20,159 nt of DNA from Paramacrobiotus richtersi. Lineage: Eukaryota; Tardigrada; Eutardigrada; Parachela; Macrobiotidae. The position numbers and the translations under genes are program-made. This document shows, one piece after another, positions 10,260 through 20,159 of this stretch (position 1 is its first letter; each line of letters begins with the position of its first letter). The notes beneath the pieces were generated by a model, which was not told where the DNA came from, searched no databases, and saw only the letters and a list, made by a program, of their open reading frames with translations. The stretch is from positions 1 to 20,159 of the forward strand of contig JAQGAU010001268.1 in NCBI GenBank assembly GCA_034698045.1. Reading direction: 5' to 3'.

Positions 10260-10354
10260 TCTGGGTAACTGAACTTGGGAAAAATACTTGCGATGTTATT
10301 CTAGATGTAAAATTTACAAGTCTTCATGAAAAATGACATACTGCGACGGAATGG
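10260..10354. other. 95-bp convergent gap between LRRC34 and ANKMY1 stop codons
   Basis: Two opposite-strand genes end here tail-to-tail. No canonical AATAAA or ATTAAA is seen for either strand within the gap, so the two 3' UTRs probably run into each other's coding sequence or use variant signals. The palindromic AATAAGTTATT overlapping the LRRC34 stop could offer a variant signal to either strand. Confidence 0.6.
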
Positions 10355-12216
10355 CTACCCGAAACTGTAGTTAGCCAAGTTGACCTTTTCAAACGTGAAG
10401 TATGTTTCCGGCTGGTCCAGCAAAATAATAACCTGTGATTTGATTTCTAAAAGTTCCGTTGTCCTGTTCGTTGTATCTGAATCATTCTCCAGACCGCTCT
10501 GCTTTCTGATTGACACCTTTGCCACTTTGGTCAACGAAACTTTCCGCTGTCGCGCAATCGCGGTGTAATATTCTCCGTTGGCCAGTTCAACGATATCATA
10601 CGGCGACGCCAGATTGATTCCCTTCTCCATTAACTGCTCGTAGCAAACGTTGAACAACTGGAACATGCTTTCATCCATTCGTAGTTGGTTAATTGCACGG
10701 ATAATCTTTATCCACTCGGCTTCACGTTGCGCCCGGGCCGGTTGGGAACGACTGAGCCGTTTGATTTTGATTAAAGGTTTTCGCATGGTAGTAGGCAGTA
10801 CGAAGGCTTTGTTGCCTTTTGGGACGAGGCGCTTGTCCTTCTTCGGAGTGGGGACGTCGGTGTCCGAGGGAAGATACTTCTGTGGAGCTTTTTTCTTTTT
10901 CTTTCGGGCTGAACGCTTTCCTCTGTCTGACCGTTTGCCCTACGAAAAAAAACCAGTAACTGCTGCGAAAAAATGGTTACATGCTTGCACTAGATTATTG
11001 TACTTCGTTGACTTTGGATTGTGGGCTGGCAGGTGCCTTTTTCTGTTTCTTTTTATTCCGTTTTGATAGCTTTCCTTCTGTTGGTCTGCTACTTTCACCC
11101 GCCTCATCTCTGCCAGCATTCGGATGCTTTTCCGTCTTCTCGTTCGGTACTCGAAGTTTGTGTTCTACGGAATCATTTTTGACTAGCACATTTGTTGGTT
11201 TCATTTCTTTTGTCCGCGACCTGGAACCCTTGCCGGGTTTCGGGGAATTATCCGTTCTTAACCTGGCTGCCAGCGACCGCTCTTCACGTCTCTGTTTCTG
11301 CTCGGCTTCACGGGATTTGTTTTTCTTTCTGCTGTCTCGCGTTCGTTCCTTCTCAGCTTCACGCATTTTCTCCTTAACTTTGCCCTTTTCAGCTTCTTTT
11401 GAAATTTTGTTTTCTTGTGGGTTCTTGGCTTCAGGTTTCTTTGGCTCGCTTTGGTTAGGGCCGTTTCCTGGCTTTTTTACATTGGTTTTTGATTTTTGCC
11501 GTGTACGGTTGTTTTGCGTTTCGTCGTTTCTAGAATCATTACTGTGCTCCTTTGGCGCCCGTTCCGACTTTGCTGGGGTATCCTGTTAAAACATTAAAAC
11601 CGTGAGATCTAACGTATTCAATCTCGCACAAACAAGCACCTTTGTCTGGGAAACGCCCTGTGGTTTTCGTTGAACACTCTTGTTCTCAACCTTTTGCGTT
11701 ACGTTTTGATCATTTTGTTTCTCGCTCCGATCTTGCTTCTTATCACCAGCGATCCTTCTCAGTCCGGCATTCGCAGCATTCCTTTCGATATCGGGTGTGT
11801 GGTCCTTTTTTTCTCTATAAATGTTGTTGCTAGTTTCCGCATTGGCTTGAGGGTCTCTTTGCCCTTTCGCTTTTTTCGTTATCGGTGTGTCGTCTTTCTC
11901 TGGCGTCTTTGCTAAATAGGTAAGCTGCTTTTGTTGTTTTTCCGGCTTTCTCGGTTTCTCCCCACCTGGGCTCTCGCTCTGCGCCTTTGATGCTCGACGT
12001 GGTTTTTCTGTCCTGCTTCGCATCTTCTCCTTGTCCGTATAAGGACTGACGGAATGGGATTTGTTCGAGTTCCTTGAATGCTTCTGTTTATCCGGTGTTC
12101 CTCCTTTGTTTCGTGTGACTTTTGCTGTAGACTGCACAACCGCTGGCGTATTTCCACGCACGGTGAGAGTTCGCGGTGACGCAGACTTGGAGACGCCACT
12201 TCGACCAGTATGATCA
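10355..12216 (-). other. Charged C-terminal extension of ANKMY1 (exons 14-16)
   Basis: These three exons add about 580 residues beyond exon 13, on top of the Lys-rich end of exon 13 itself. Exons 14 and 15 are very rich in Lys, Arg, Glu, Asn and Ser, with many nuclear-localisation-like clusters such as RKKNKSREAEQKQRREER, and should be disordered. Exon 16 starts with KKKKKAPQK, then becomes less biased: a segment around EAEWIKIIRAINQLRMDES and LLDQPETYFTFEKVNLANY could fold. I recognise no domain. The exons join to the MYND exon in phase with good splice sites. A separate gene is possible, but I see no convincing start of its own. Confidence 0.7.
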
Positions 12217-15200
12217 CTAACATAACAGAATGTAATAAACAAATCAAATCAATGTCACATTTCTCTTCGTATCTAGATTGTTAGCTGCTTGAAAGGTTCA
12301 AAACATTCAACACTCCACAAAAGTGATGTAACGCTACAGTTTACCTCATAAAAGAACTGCTGTGGTTTAAGTCCTTTAAGGTGCCGCCAGTTGTTGACTT
12401 CAACTTCTTTGCTGTTTTGGCCACCTTTTCTGGTTTTAGGGCATGTACACTCTCTTTAATGGGACGCATTATTTTACGCTTTTCTTTGCCGAAATGCATA
12501 GTCCTTTCAGCCGGCTCGTTTAAACTCGCCACCAGAACATTGCTAACTATCGAACAAGTGTCAGAGTCGAACTCTGCCGGCGCAACGTTTTCGGTTTCTG
12601 ATTCATCTCCCGTCAATCGGCGGCGGCGCTTCTTCGCTTTCATTTTTTTGTGGTACAGCTCAATGTGCTGTTTCCTTTTGGCGATGGCTATGCAGTTCGG
12701 CTGATGGATCGGCCAATGGGCTTCCATGCAGTTATGGGAGCAGTAAAAGATTTTATTGCAGTTTGGGCACGGGAAGAGCTTTCGATTGGGAAGGGAGGAT
12801 TCGCCGCATCGGCTGCAGTATTCGTATTCGGTAACCGTGTGATCGATCCTGAAAGATACAAATGTTAGACGATTGAATGCCTAAGCCGTTCACTCTACCA
12901 TGTCCTATAACAGAGTCATACAGAAGGTGGCAAACTATTTGCACACATGGAAATGTCGGTACACTGCTTGCATGCTTCTTACGGAATGTCATCTCCATTC
13001 TCGTCAATGATATGCACAGCCGGCACTAAGAGTCCCACATGATCCGGATCCGTAATTGGTTTCCCCAGTTTGCCTTTCTTCCCGACCTGCCGTTCGGTAC
13101 CATCTGGCGTATGCATCCCGCCAATACCCAGCACAGACCGGTGCGCAATAACCAAGTCATCATCTGTCACGAAGCTCTCGGCATCCGAGCTCATCTCCGT
13201 TGATTCGGGAAATTGAATTATTGATGATTTCTCGGAATCTGTGTCGGATTCGGCACGGAATGGGTTTCGCATAACCGTTAGTGTGGGTCGGAGAACCTTT
13301 CCGTCCTTCACAGTATCCTCAGCTCGGCTGATTTGGTCAATCTTGTTCCGAAGGCCGGGGAGGACTTTTAGTAAAAGTCGGATTTCGGGGTTCTGGGATA
13401 GATGGGCTTCTATCAACGGGTCGGGCCCGTCGATCAGATGAGGCTGATGTTGAAGTAGTGGGATAATCTCAGGATATATCGCTCCTAAAACCCTTCGGTT
13501 TGCTCATTACGGAAAACACGCTTTGATCGACTCAAACAACAGGATAGCTATTGAACATTAAGTGGTTCATAACTAACTTGTCGGCTTCAAATTATTCCAT
13601 ACACTAACAAAATGTTACGCCATGTGCAAGCAGCCAATGATATACCGGCAAGACTGATCTTTCGCAGACGCAAAACAGACTTTTGGGTAGCATTCTTGTA
13701 CTCTTCCAGAATATAATTGCGGAAATTCTCCAGTATGTCCTTCAGCTGGGGATTCATATTCGCCCCGAGAGTTTGCTGTAAGAAAGAATGATGCGCTTCA
13801 AGAACTGCAGTTGATACCCTAAGCCATTTTTTATCGAGAATGTATTATTAGCCCAGGGTACTATTTTTCAGAATGATCATGCAGGTATGCAGCACATGAC
13901 TCCCACAGTGAGTTGCGAGTTGTTGTCCTGTTCGCAACGGTATTAAGCTACAAATGAGCTGGTTACGATCTCGGCTGGAACAGAGTGTTCGACTTCAGGT
14001 GTGGCCCAGATTTTCGGAGTTGTATGGCTCGGCAACGGTATTAAAAAACAAATGTGTGCCTGGCGAGAATTTTGGATTGCCGACCTTCTCTCCGCTTGGT
14101 AGTGTCCAAACATACAGAATAATTTCTGCACGTTTTGAACGTACGCGGAAGCTTCTGTTTCTTACCTTGGCATACACCTGCTTGGCATAATCCTGTAAAA
14201 AGAACATCAACTGGTAATCGTATTACTATTCGTTGACAAGAAAACTGCTTAATCATTGATTTGTATATTGTACCAAAGGCGACCCTAAAGGTGCTGGATT
14301 GTTCCCTGCTGACGCTGTTAGAGCAACCTTCACAGTGAAGTCCGCGTTGTGTTGCAGGAGCACAGCAATCAAATGTTGTAAAACTCCCACTTCCTTGTTG
14401 GTACGTAGGAACGCGTCCGCAGAGGCTAACGTTGCAGCCATACATAACGCATTACCCAAGCCACCCAGCAGGTCTTGGTTCTCGTCACTCCCCGCTGCCA
14501 AGAGTGCTTCTACCATCTAAATAAGGTCATAACAATCAAGTAGAGCACTTACAGAATAATATATGAAGAGAAGCTTTGAAAATCATAATCTAGCTATAGC
14601 CCAATACGTTTTGATAACCTTTGTATTTCCTTGCTGAATGGCCATTACAAGCGGTGTCAGCCGATTCCAAACGGCATCGACGTGCGCGCCATGTTTGATC
14701 AAAGAATTTAGAATATTGATGGTGGCCTAGAAGCAAATGCCAGAATTAACCAAAAAAAATGTTTGTTTGCGTTCTCTGTGATACGCACCGGATCTTCGGG
14801 CTGTCGCTGACAAACAATATGGATCGCGCTCCTACCGACAAACGGCTGAGATTTCGTCTTTTCCTTCCCTGTAGAAGGCTGTAGAAGAACACAAGTCGAT
14901 GCTTAAAGTATAAACCATAGCTGTAATGTATCCTTACCGGTCTAGTATCCATCTCGACTGCATTGGGATTCGCTCCATGATTTAGAAGAAGCTGTACCAT
15001 ATCCGCTGCGTTTTTTCCGGGCATCGAGCATGCTACCAGTATCGGTGTAACCAGAATAAACTATAAACAAGGATTTGTGGGTAATACATGTTGGGATGTA
15101 ACGAGCTTGACATGCTTCCGTAACATTAACGTACCTGGCGGGTTACGGGTTCATGAACATCACTCCCCTGCTCTAGCAACAGTTCAGCCAGATCGCTGTC

Positions 15201-17091
15201 CAGGCCCCGAACGGCCGCATATAATATCGGCTGCGGCCATGTGCAGCTACGCCAGTGAGCACCTCGTTTAACCAGCAGCACCATGACGTCCTTTAAGCGC
15301 TTTTGCCACTCCTTGAGCCATGCCAAAAACACCGGCTTCTCCATTTCCGGCTTCATCGTGATATCATCTGCGGATGTCGACGTGCGAACGTGATGTAGCT
15401 GCAAAGCAGCTCGTACAAACTGATGAGTTTTCACTTCAATAGGGACTTTCTTGAACGTCTGATCGGTCTTGAGGGATCCTTTCTGATCGATGTCTAGCCG
15501 CATTTCTTGTTCCGGTCCCTGTAAAGCTTCTCGCAGTCAAAAAATGTGCAAACGTCTTAATTTGTACCAAAAAAAAACTTTTGACATAAATAACAGAAAC
15601 TGGCGTTTATCACGGCCCGCCTGTTCAGAATACCTGCCTTTTGGACTGTGTCTTCCCGGTACTGGAAACTTTTGGTTTGGCAGACTGATTCATGGCCGGA
15701 CTGGGCGTCGATAGGCGCGTTGGAATAACTGATGCCGGTTTCGACATTGAGCCTTCGCGGTTCAGAATTAAGGAGCCATCCAGTGCGTTATTAAACAGAA
15801 AGGTCACATCCACATCATTGCCTCGCCAGTAATTATACTTTTCCACGAAAACATGGTACGCGAAGAAGCATAACTCCATGGCAGTATAGCCCTGGTTGGT
15901 CACTCGGCTAATACCGGCCCCAAAGTTCAGCAGAAATTCGACCACGTCTGCTCTTCCATGAATCTGTTAGAATGCGGTACAAACAGCATGTTCAACATCG
16001 GAACAACGCTTTGTTTTATCGAACTTGAAGCGCAACTCACCGCAGCTGCCATAAGGACAGTAAACCCGAATCCGTCACAGGCATCAATATTTACGCCGTT
16101 TTGAAAGTATAAATCCTGCACTTGTCTAATACTTCCGGCAGCTGCAGCCATGATAAAGGCAACGGTCTCTTCTTCCTTTTTCCCAGGATTCTGGAAATGA
16201 TTAGACCTCTCCTCCATATTAATACGGGCGACATCGTAATCCATCGTGATGCTTAATGGGTGCATTTTCCGAGCGAACTTTTCCATTTCCATGAGTGCAG
16301 GACTGTTATTCTTGAAGACCTCAGTTCTGGGTACATCTTCGTTGTAAGTGATATGCTTGGCGAATTCGGATTCAAAGAAATCTCTGATTTCTGGCGTGCC
16401 AACAGAAACGGAGCACATCTGTAAGAGTTTGGTCAGGATTGCTTCTTTAGTCAGTTTTTGACTTTCCACGTCTGAGACTGTTTTTGTATTTAAAAGTTCA
16501 TCCTTTACGTTCCATGTTTGAGCAGCGACGCCAGGAAGACAGTGCATCACTTCCTGGAAGTACGGCACATTATACGCCTCTGGCAATGGATACATGAACT
16601 GCAGCAAATGATCGCCTTGAAAAAGTCCGACATCTTGTCGTCCGTCCACGTATGTCAACACCCCGGGACCGTATGGTTGATTTTCTCGAAATAAGCCCTA
16701 CAACACCCCGACAGTTGATAGCAAATGTCTCTGGAAAAGCTGAGATTGTTGTACCTGATAAATTTCACCACTGGCGTAGGTTTTAACTCCGTATCCTTCC
16801 AGGACATTGCAAAAGAAGTATCCTACGTACGTGGCGCTGTCTGGCCATGTCAGTCGTCCGGGACCGTGTTTGCGATCATAATAGTAATATCCCTCATAAG
16901 CCTAAAGTTAGTTGTCGAGTTCAATATATGAGCAGATTCGGACCATGGTTTTCTTTTCAACTATAACAGCGAAATCGATCGTTTTGTAGGTTTTGACGCA
17001 CCTCCCCAGTAGCTGACACGGAACGACCTTTTCCGTGGCGTATTCCCAACCAGATATCACCATTGTAGGTCTCGTCTTCGACGCTTATCAT
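10355..17091 (-). CDS. ANKMY1: ANKMY1 orthologue (MORN, ankyrin, MYND) with long charged C-terminal tail, 16 exons
   Basis: Exons in transcript order: 17002-17091, 16755-16901, 16041-16697, 15634-15963, 15135-15518, 14938-15060, 14789-14878, 14619-14726, 14274-14516, 14166-14192, 13646-13775, 12983-13484, 12345-12848, 11640-12216, 11004-11582 and 10355-10939. Every junction keeps phase, giving 1691 residues. Four MORN repeats span residues 8-98 (TYNGDIWLGIRHGKG; YEGYYYYDRKHGPG; YVGYFFCNVLEGYG; YQGLFRENQPYGPG). Ankyrin repeats span about 230-730 (DGFGFTVLMAA; DMVQLLLNHGANPNA; INILNSLIKHGAHVDA). The MYND finger has C955, C958, C971, C974, C980, C984, H992 and C996. This domain order defines ANKMY1, a poorly studied protein linked to ciliated cells. 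An in-frame stop upstream supports the start. Unlike human ANKMY1 (about 940 residues), a Lys/Arg/Glu-rich disordered region and a final less biased ~140 residues follow. The 27-nt exon 10 and the 390-bp intron after it are the least certain parts. Confidence 0.9.
13776..14165 (-). other. 390-bp intron 10 of ANKMY1
   Basis: This is the longest intron of the gene, between the 27-nt exon 10 and exon 11. Two short minus-strand open frames overlap it (13943-14131 and 13995-14210), but neither shows ankyrin signal or is needed to keep phase. An extra exon cannot be excluded. Confidence 0.45.
14166..14192 (-). other. 27-nt microexon of ANKMY1 (exon 10)
   Basis: Nine codons (DYAKQVYAK) lie between a TTTTTACAG acceptor and a consensus GTAAGA donor, both phase 0. 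The join SPL-DYAKQVYA reads naturally as the start of an ankyrin-type helix, which supports it as real. Confidence 0.65.
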
Positions 17092-17562
17092 TTGTTTTTC
17101 CAATCATTCCCATTCGTGAAAGTATAGACGCATGTTGTCGTTTTTATTACACTCCCTTCGGTACGCTGTGGTTTCTTTATCGAAGTTCTATAAAGTACGA
17201 ACAGCGTCTTCCTTACTATTAGATCATCAAAACACAAGCATACAATCGATCTCAGTAACGCTGTCAGCACAACTTATGTTCGTTGACGATAGCACACGTG
17301 TATTTGCCACCTACAAGCGTAGTACCGTACGATGCTGCTCCGTTCCGGTAACCATTTAACAGCATAAAAGAATACGCAAATAACAGCACACACCTGTGAC
17401 ACTTGACACTTGACCAGAGCTATTTTTATCGACTCATCAGCGCTGAATCACTGACCAAGCACTGGACACTGTCGCAATATCATGCATCATTAACCTCGAT
17501 AAATGACACTGTCTCCGGTCTAAATGACATACCATAACAATTATCTACGAAGCATGAACTAT
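17092..17562. other. Intergenic region, presumed ANKMY1 promoter
   Basis: About 470 bp separates the stop of the coiled-coil gene from the ANKMY1 start on the same strand. No coding exon is seen. It holds a short heptamer repeat at 17395-17414 and a GGTAAC half X-box near 17346-17351. No canonical polyadenylation signal for the coiled-coil gene was found. Confidence 0.5.
17395..17414 (+). repeat. Tandem heptamer GTGACAC-TTGACAC-TTGACC upstream of ANKMY1
   Basis: Nearly three units of a 7-bp direct repeat lie about 300 bp upstream of the ANKMY1 start codon. It overlaps CACACCTGTGAC, which resembles a T-box half-site. It may be a small cis-regulatory cluster or chance. Confidence 0.35.
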
Positions 17563-20159
17563 TTAGCCATTCGAAACTCGGGATTTGCGACGCGGTTTTC
17601 TTGCTTGGTTGTCCAGATCCGGTGAGGTCGTCGCGGATTCGCCGGCTGTCTGGTCATTTACAGCGGGCACCCCACCTGCCTTTGCTTCAGCAGACCCTTT
17701 ACTGATATCCGACCCCATCCGCTGGAACAGCTCACCCATCATCTTCTCAAAATGGGAGTAAAACTCTTTAGCTTTTTCGTCCTTCTCCAGCTCTTCCGCT
17801 GTCAACTCCGGGTACGATGGTGTTTTTGCAAGAACAGCTCCGCCGTTTGCACTATCAACAGGAACATCCAAATTGTCCAACAGCTCTAGATCCAAGGACG
17901 TCTTCTCCGGACGAATTCTGAATGTTACCGAAGAAATAAAATTCCCTCCGGAGCTTTCCCTATTTTCCCGAGTTATTTCGACATTTTCAGCTGGTTCATC
18001 GAGTAACGATAACCCGATTTCAGTCGGTTGAATTTCTTCAGTTTCCACTTGCTCTTTTGGAGCTGGTAATGCTCCCGAAGATTTGAAAAATAATTCGAAT
18101 TGACTATCGGTCATCTGATGTATCCGATGTTGCAGCCAGTCATCAGTACGGTCGATATCTACCGATGTCTTTCTGATACCACTTGCTTCGTAATCGTCCG
18201 CTTTGTCATTTCCCGTTTCGATTAGCTGCCCAGTGAAGTAATCATCATTGCTGGTACGCATCGGTCGTCCCCAGATAATCTCAGGTGGATCCAAAGACTT
18301 GTAATAAAATCGCTGCATTCGGATGTCATTTTCAGCGCGACGACCTGCATCGTGTATCATCACACTCTCCATACGTCGATCACGATCAACAGCTCTAAAA
18401 CACTTCTGGACAACTGTCAGCGGAACGCGTGAGAATTTGGCGATAATCTTGCGGGCGGCAGTGTGCATCTTCTCCACCATTTTCCCGTAGTTTTCTTCGG
18501 GGGTGTCGAAATTTCGTCGGTATGTGCGGAAGATCTGTTGGCGAAGGAGGGATAGCGGTTTGTGAAGTTCGTCTTTTCGGAACGTTCCAGTTTCGAACTT
18601 TGCATTATCGGTTTGTATGTTATCGATTTCATCTTTCAAGTAGTCAATCTGAAGGAGAACCCAAATCATGTTCGAATGTTTTGTGTGTAAACTCTTAAAA
18701 ACTTGCCTCTTCTTCCACTTTTTCACATTCCGCGAAAAGTTTCCTATGTGCTTCCGCAGCTCTCTTTGCTTCCTTTTTCATTTTCCGCTGCAAGCTTCGG
18801 CTTTCCTTCTTCAATGCGCTGACTTCGTAGCAAACGGCCTTGCTCTTCTTGTGCTGTGCATCAAGCCGTTCCGCAATCGCGGCAGCTTTCAGGTCACTCA
18901 TATCGATTTTCCGAATTTCAGTTTTTGTCACATCGGTCTTCATGTGTGGGAATACAGAAAGCACAACATTTATAAACCGGTCGATCAAGTGTATTCTTTC
19001 TTCCATTCGAATATTTGCGCACCGAATCCGCTCGTTCTCATTGGTGGCTTCGGCGAGTTCATGCTCTGTTTTTTGTCGCAGCTCTCTCTCAGAGTTAGCG
19101 GCATGGATGGCCTGCACGGTCCGTTCATCATTCAGACGCAACTGGATATCAAGCGCTTTGGCCTGTTGTTCGCTCCGATGTAGTGCTGCAACCATTTCAT
19201 TGGTCAGATTGTCCACATCGAATTGCATACGATGCAGATTGTATTGAAGAAGCGCCATTTTCTGCCGTAGTCGCTGCTGAGCACGAGTTCGCTCGATGAC
19301 GTTCCATTTCTTATCCTCTTGCATTCGATGATTCTTCCGGACGATTGCAAGGAGCTGAGAAATCAGCGCCGTGTTGGCACGATCCAAAGCAAAGTCATCC
19401 TACAAAAAGAAAATATTGATGCACTCATGTCTTTAAAATTTGCAGGTCTTTGAGAAAATTAGGAAAAAGTAGAAATTTCCAAATCTACGACTGTTTAGTT
19501 ACACATTATAACTTAAAATTTAGGCAAAAATAATAATTTATCAAGTTACGTTATTGCTGAGCAGGTTAAGACGCACCGCTTTTCCAGTCCCTTACAGTGG
19601 GCTTAACGTGCGCACTATCCCCGCCTCCGATTCCAGCCAAATATTCCGGGTCATTCCTGCTCGCATTGAACTTCTGCATGACTGCACGCTGAGGAAAATT
19701 TAGCACAGGGATATGTATCATATGGTCCACGAGTTTGATGGCCTCCGTCTGAACACGGCTTTTCCCACAAAACGCCATCGTGACCTTTGGAACTCTTCTC
19801 AAATTTTTCAGAACCCGCTTCGTTTCATTGAGGTTGAAGGATTCCTCCCTTTTGACTCGTGGCTTGTGTTTTCTTCCTGATGCGTTGATGGAAGCAATAA
19901 ATGACAAAGGGGTCGACGATGCTTTGTGCAACAGATCTGCCGACTGGCAGGATGTTTCCCGGCCGTAGATGCTGTTATCAGTTCGATACTTTTCCGCCAA
20001 ACGTTGCACAAATAAAGGAGTAGTCCGATGATGCGATCGTACGCTGCGGCGAGACGTTCGAACCGTGGAGCTGGCGCTGTGTGCTGAAAGGGATGACCTG
20101 CGAAAGGCATTTCTTCGGTTGGGTGACTGTCTCACGGAGAAGGCTTCCGACAAGCTTTT
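17563..20159 (-). CDS. Coiled-coil protein, 5' end outside window (3 exons seen)
   Basis: Exons in transcript order: 19596-20159 (open at the window edge), 18707-19399 and 17563-18648. They join in phase 0 and give 780 residues of a longer protein. The first part is basic and Ser/Arg-rich (RRSSLSAHSASS). The second exon is almost wholly a long heptad-like coiled coil rich in Glu, Lys, Arg, Gln and Leu (RTRAQQRLRQKMALLQYNLH; KKESRSLQRKMKKEAKRAAE). The third holds more helix, then FYYKSLDPPEIIWGRPMRTS, then an acidic, likely disordered C-terminus ending in a basic KPRRKSRVSNG. I do not recognise the family; axonemal or centrosomal proteins often look like this, but that is only a style match. 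The first donor is GTAAGG at 19595, not the later GTGCGT, which would break frame. The second intron has a GC donor. Confidence 0.8.
18649..18706 (-). other. GC-AG intron of the coiled-coil gene
   Basis: The 58-bp intron has the donor GAG|GCAAGT and the acceptor CTCCTTCAG. It joins two phase-0 exons (EKVEEE to IDYLKDEID) and keeps the coiled coil going. No nearby GT donor keeps this frame. AG|GCAAGT is the classic consensus of the rare U2-type GC-AG class. Confidence 0.75.

Noticed and set aside
10981..11589. 202-residue plus-strand frame rich in Phe, Ser and Leu
   Set aside because: Antisense of the Lys/Glu-rich ANKMY1 exon 15; AAG and GAA codons read backwards as CTT and TTC.
13943..14210. 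Two minus-strand frames within ANKMY1 intron 10
   Set aside because: Not needed to keep phase and without ankyrin pattern.
1..20159. CRISPR arrays, insertion sequences, phage or bacterial operons
   Set aside because: Spliced genes and animal-specific domains throughout; no spaced repeats, transposase motifs or terminal inverted repeats were seen.

Overview
The window is a compact, gene-dense eukaryotic (animal) stretch. Genes are split by short introns, mostly 57-160 bp, with GT-AG borders that keep the reading frame at the junctions I assign. The gene set is metazoan: an M12B (reprolysin) metalloprotease, an A20/AN1 zinc-finger protein, and orthologues of LRRC34 and ANKMY1. The small introns, moderate GC and protein divergence suggest a small invertebrate. 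A tardigrade is my best guess, but the sequence alone does not prove it.

Layout from left to right. 1-487: no gene seen. 488-2766 (minus): secreted M12B metalloprotease in three exons. About 3192-5314/5401 (minus): an unrecognised membrane protein, probably five exons, with an Ig-like ectodomain and a Ser/Thr-rich part. 6315-6890 (minus): single-exon A20/AN1 protein of the ZFAND5/6 type. 6891-8072: gene-free, between two divergent genes. 8073-10259 (plus): LRRC34 orthologue, eight exons, 474 residues. 10355-17091 (minus): ANKMY1 orthologue, sixteen exons, 1691 residues, with four MORN repeats, ankyrin repeats and a MYND finger, followed by an unusual ~700-residue charged tail. 17563-window end (minus): three 3' exons of a coiled-coil protein whose start lies outside the window.

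How they relate. LRRC34 and ANKMY1 are tail-to-tail with only 95 bp between stop codons, and the coiled-coil gene lies just upstream of ANKMY1 on the same strand. As I recall, vertebrate LRRC34 and ANKMY1 are expressed mainly in ciliated tissue and testis, so the right half may be a small group of cilia or sperm genes; this is inference. The genes in the left half share no evident pathway. I rebuilt every exon by hand from splice signals and phase. The LRRC34, ANKMY1 and metalloprotease models are well supported by family motifs that cross junctions. The membrane-protein model is the least certain.
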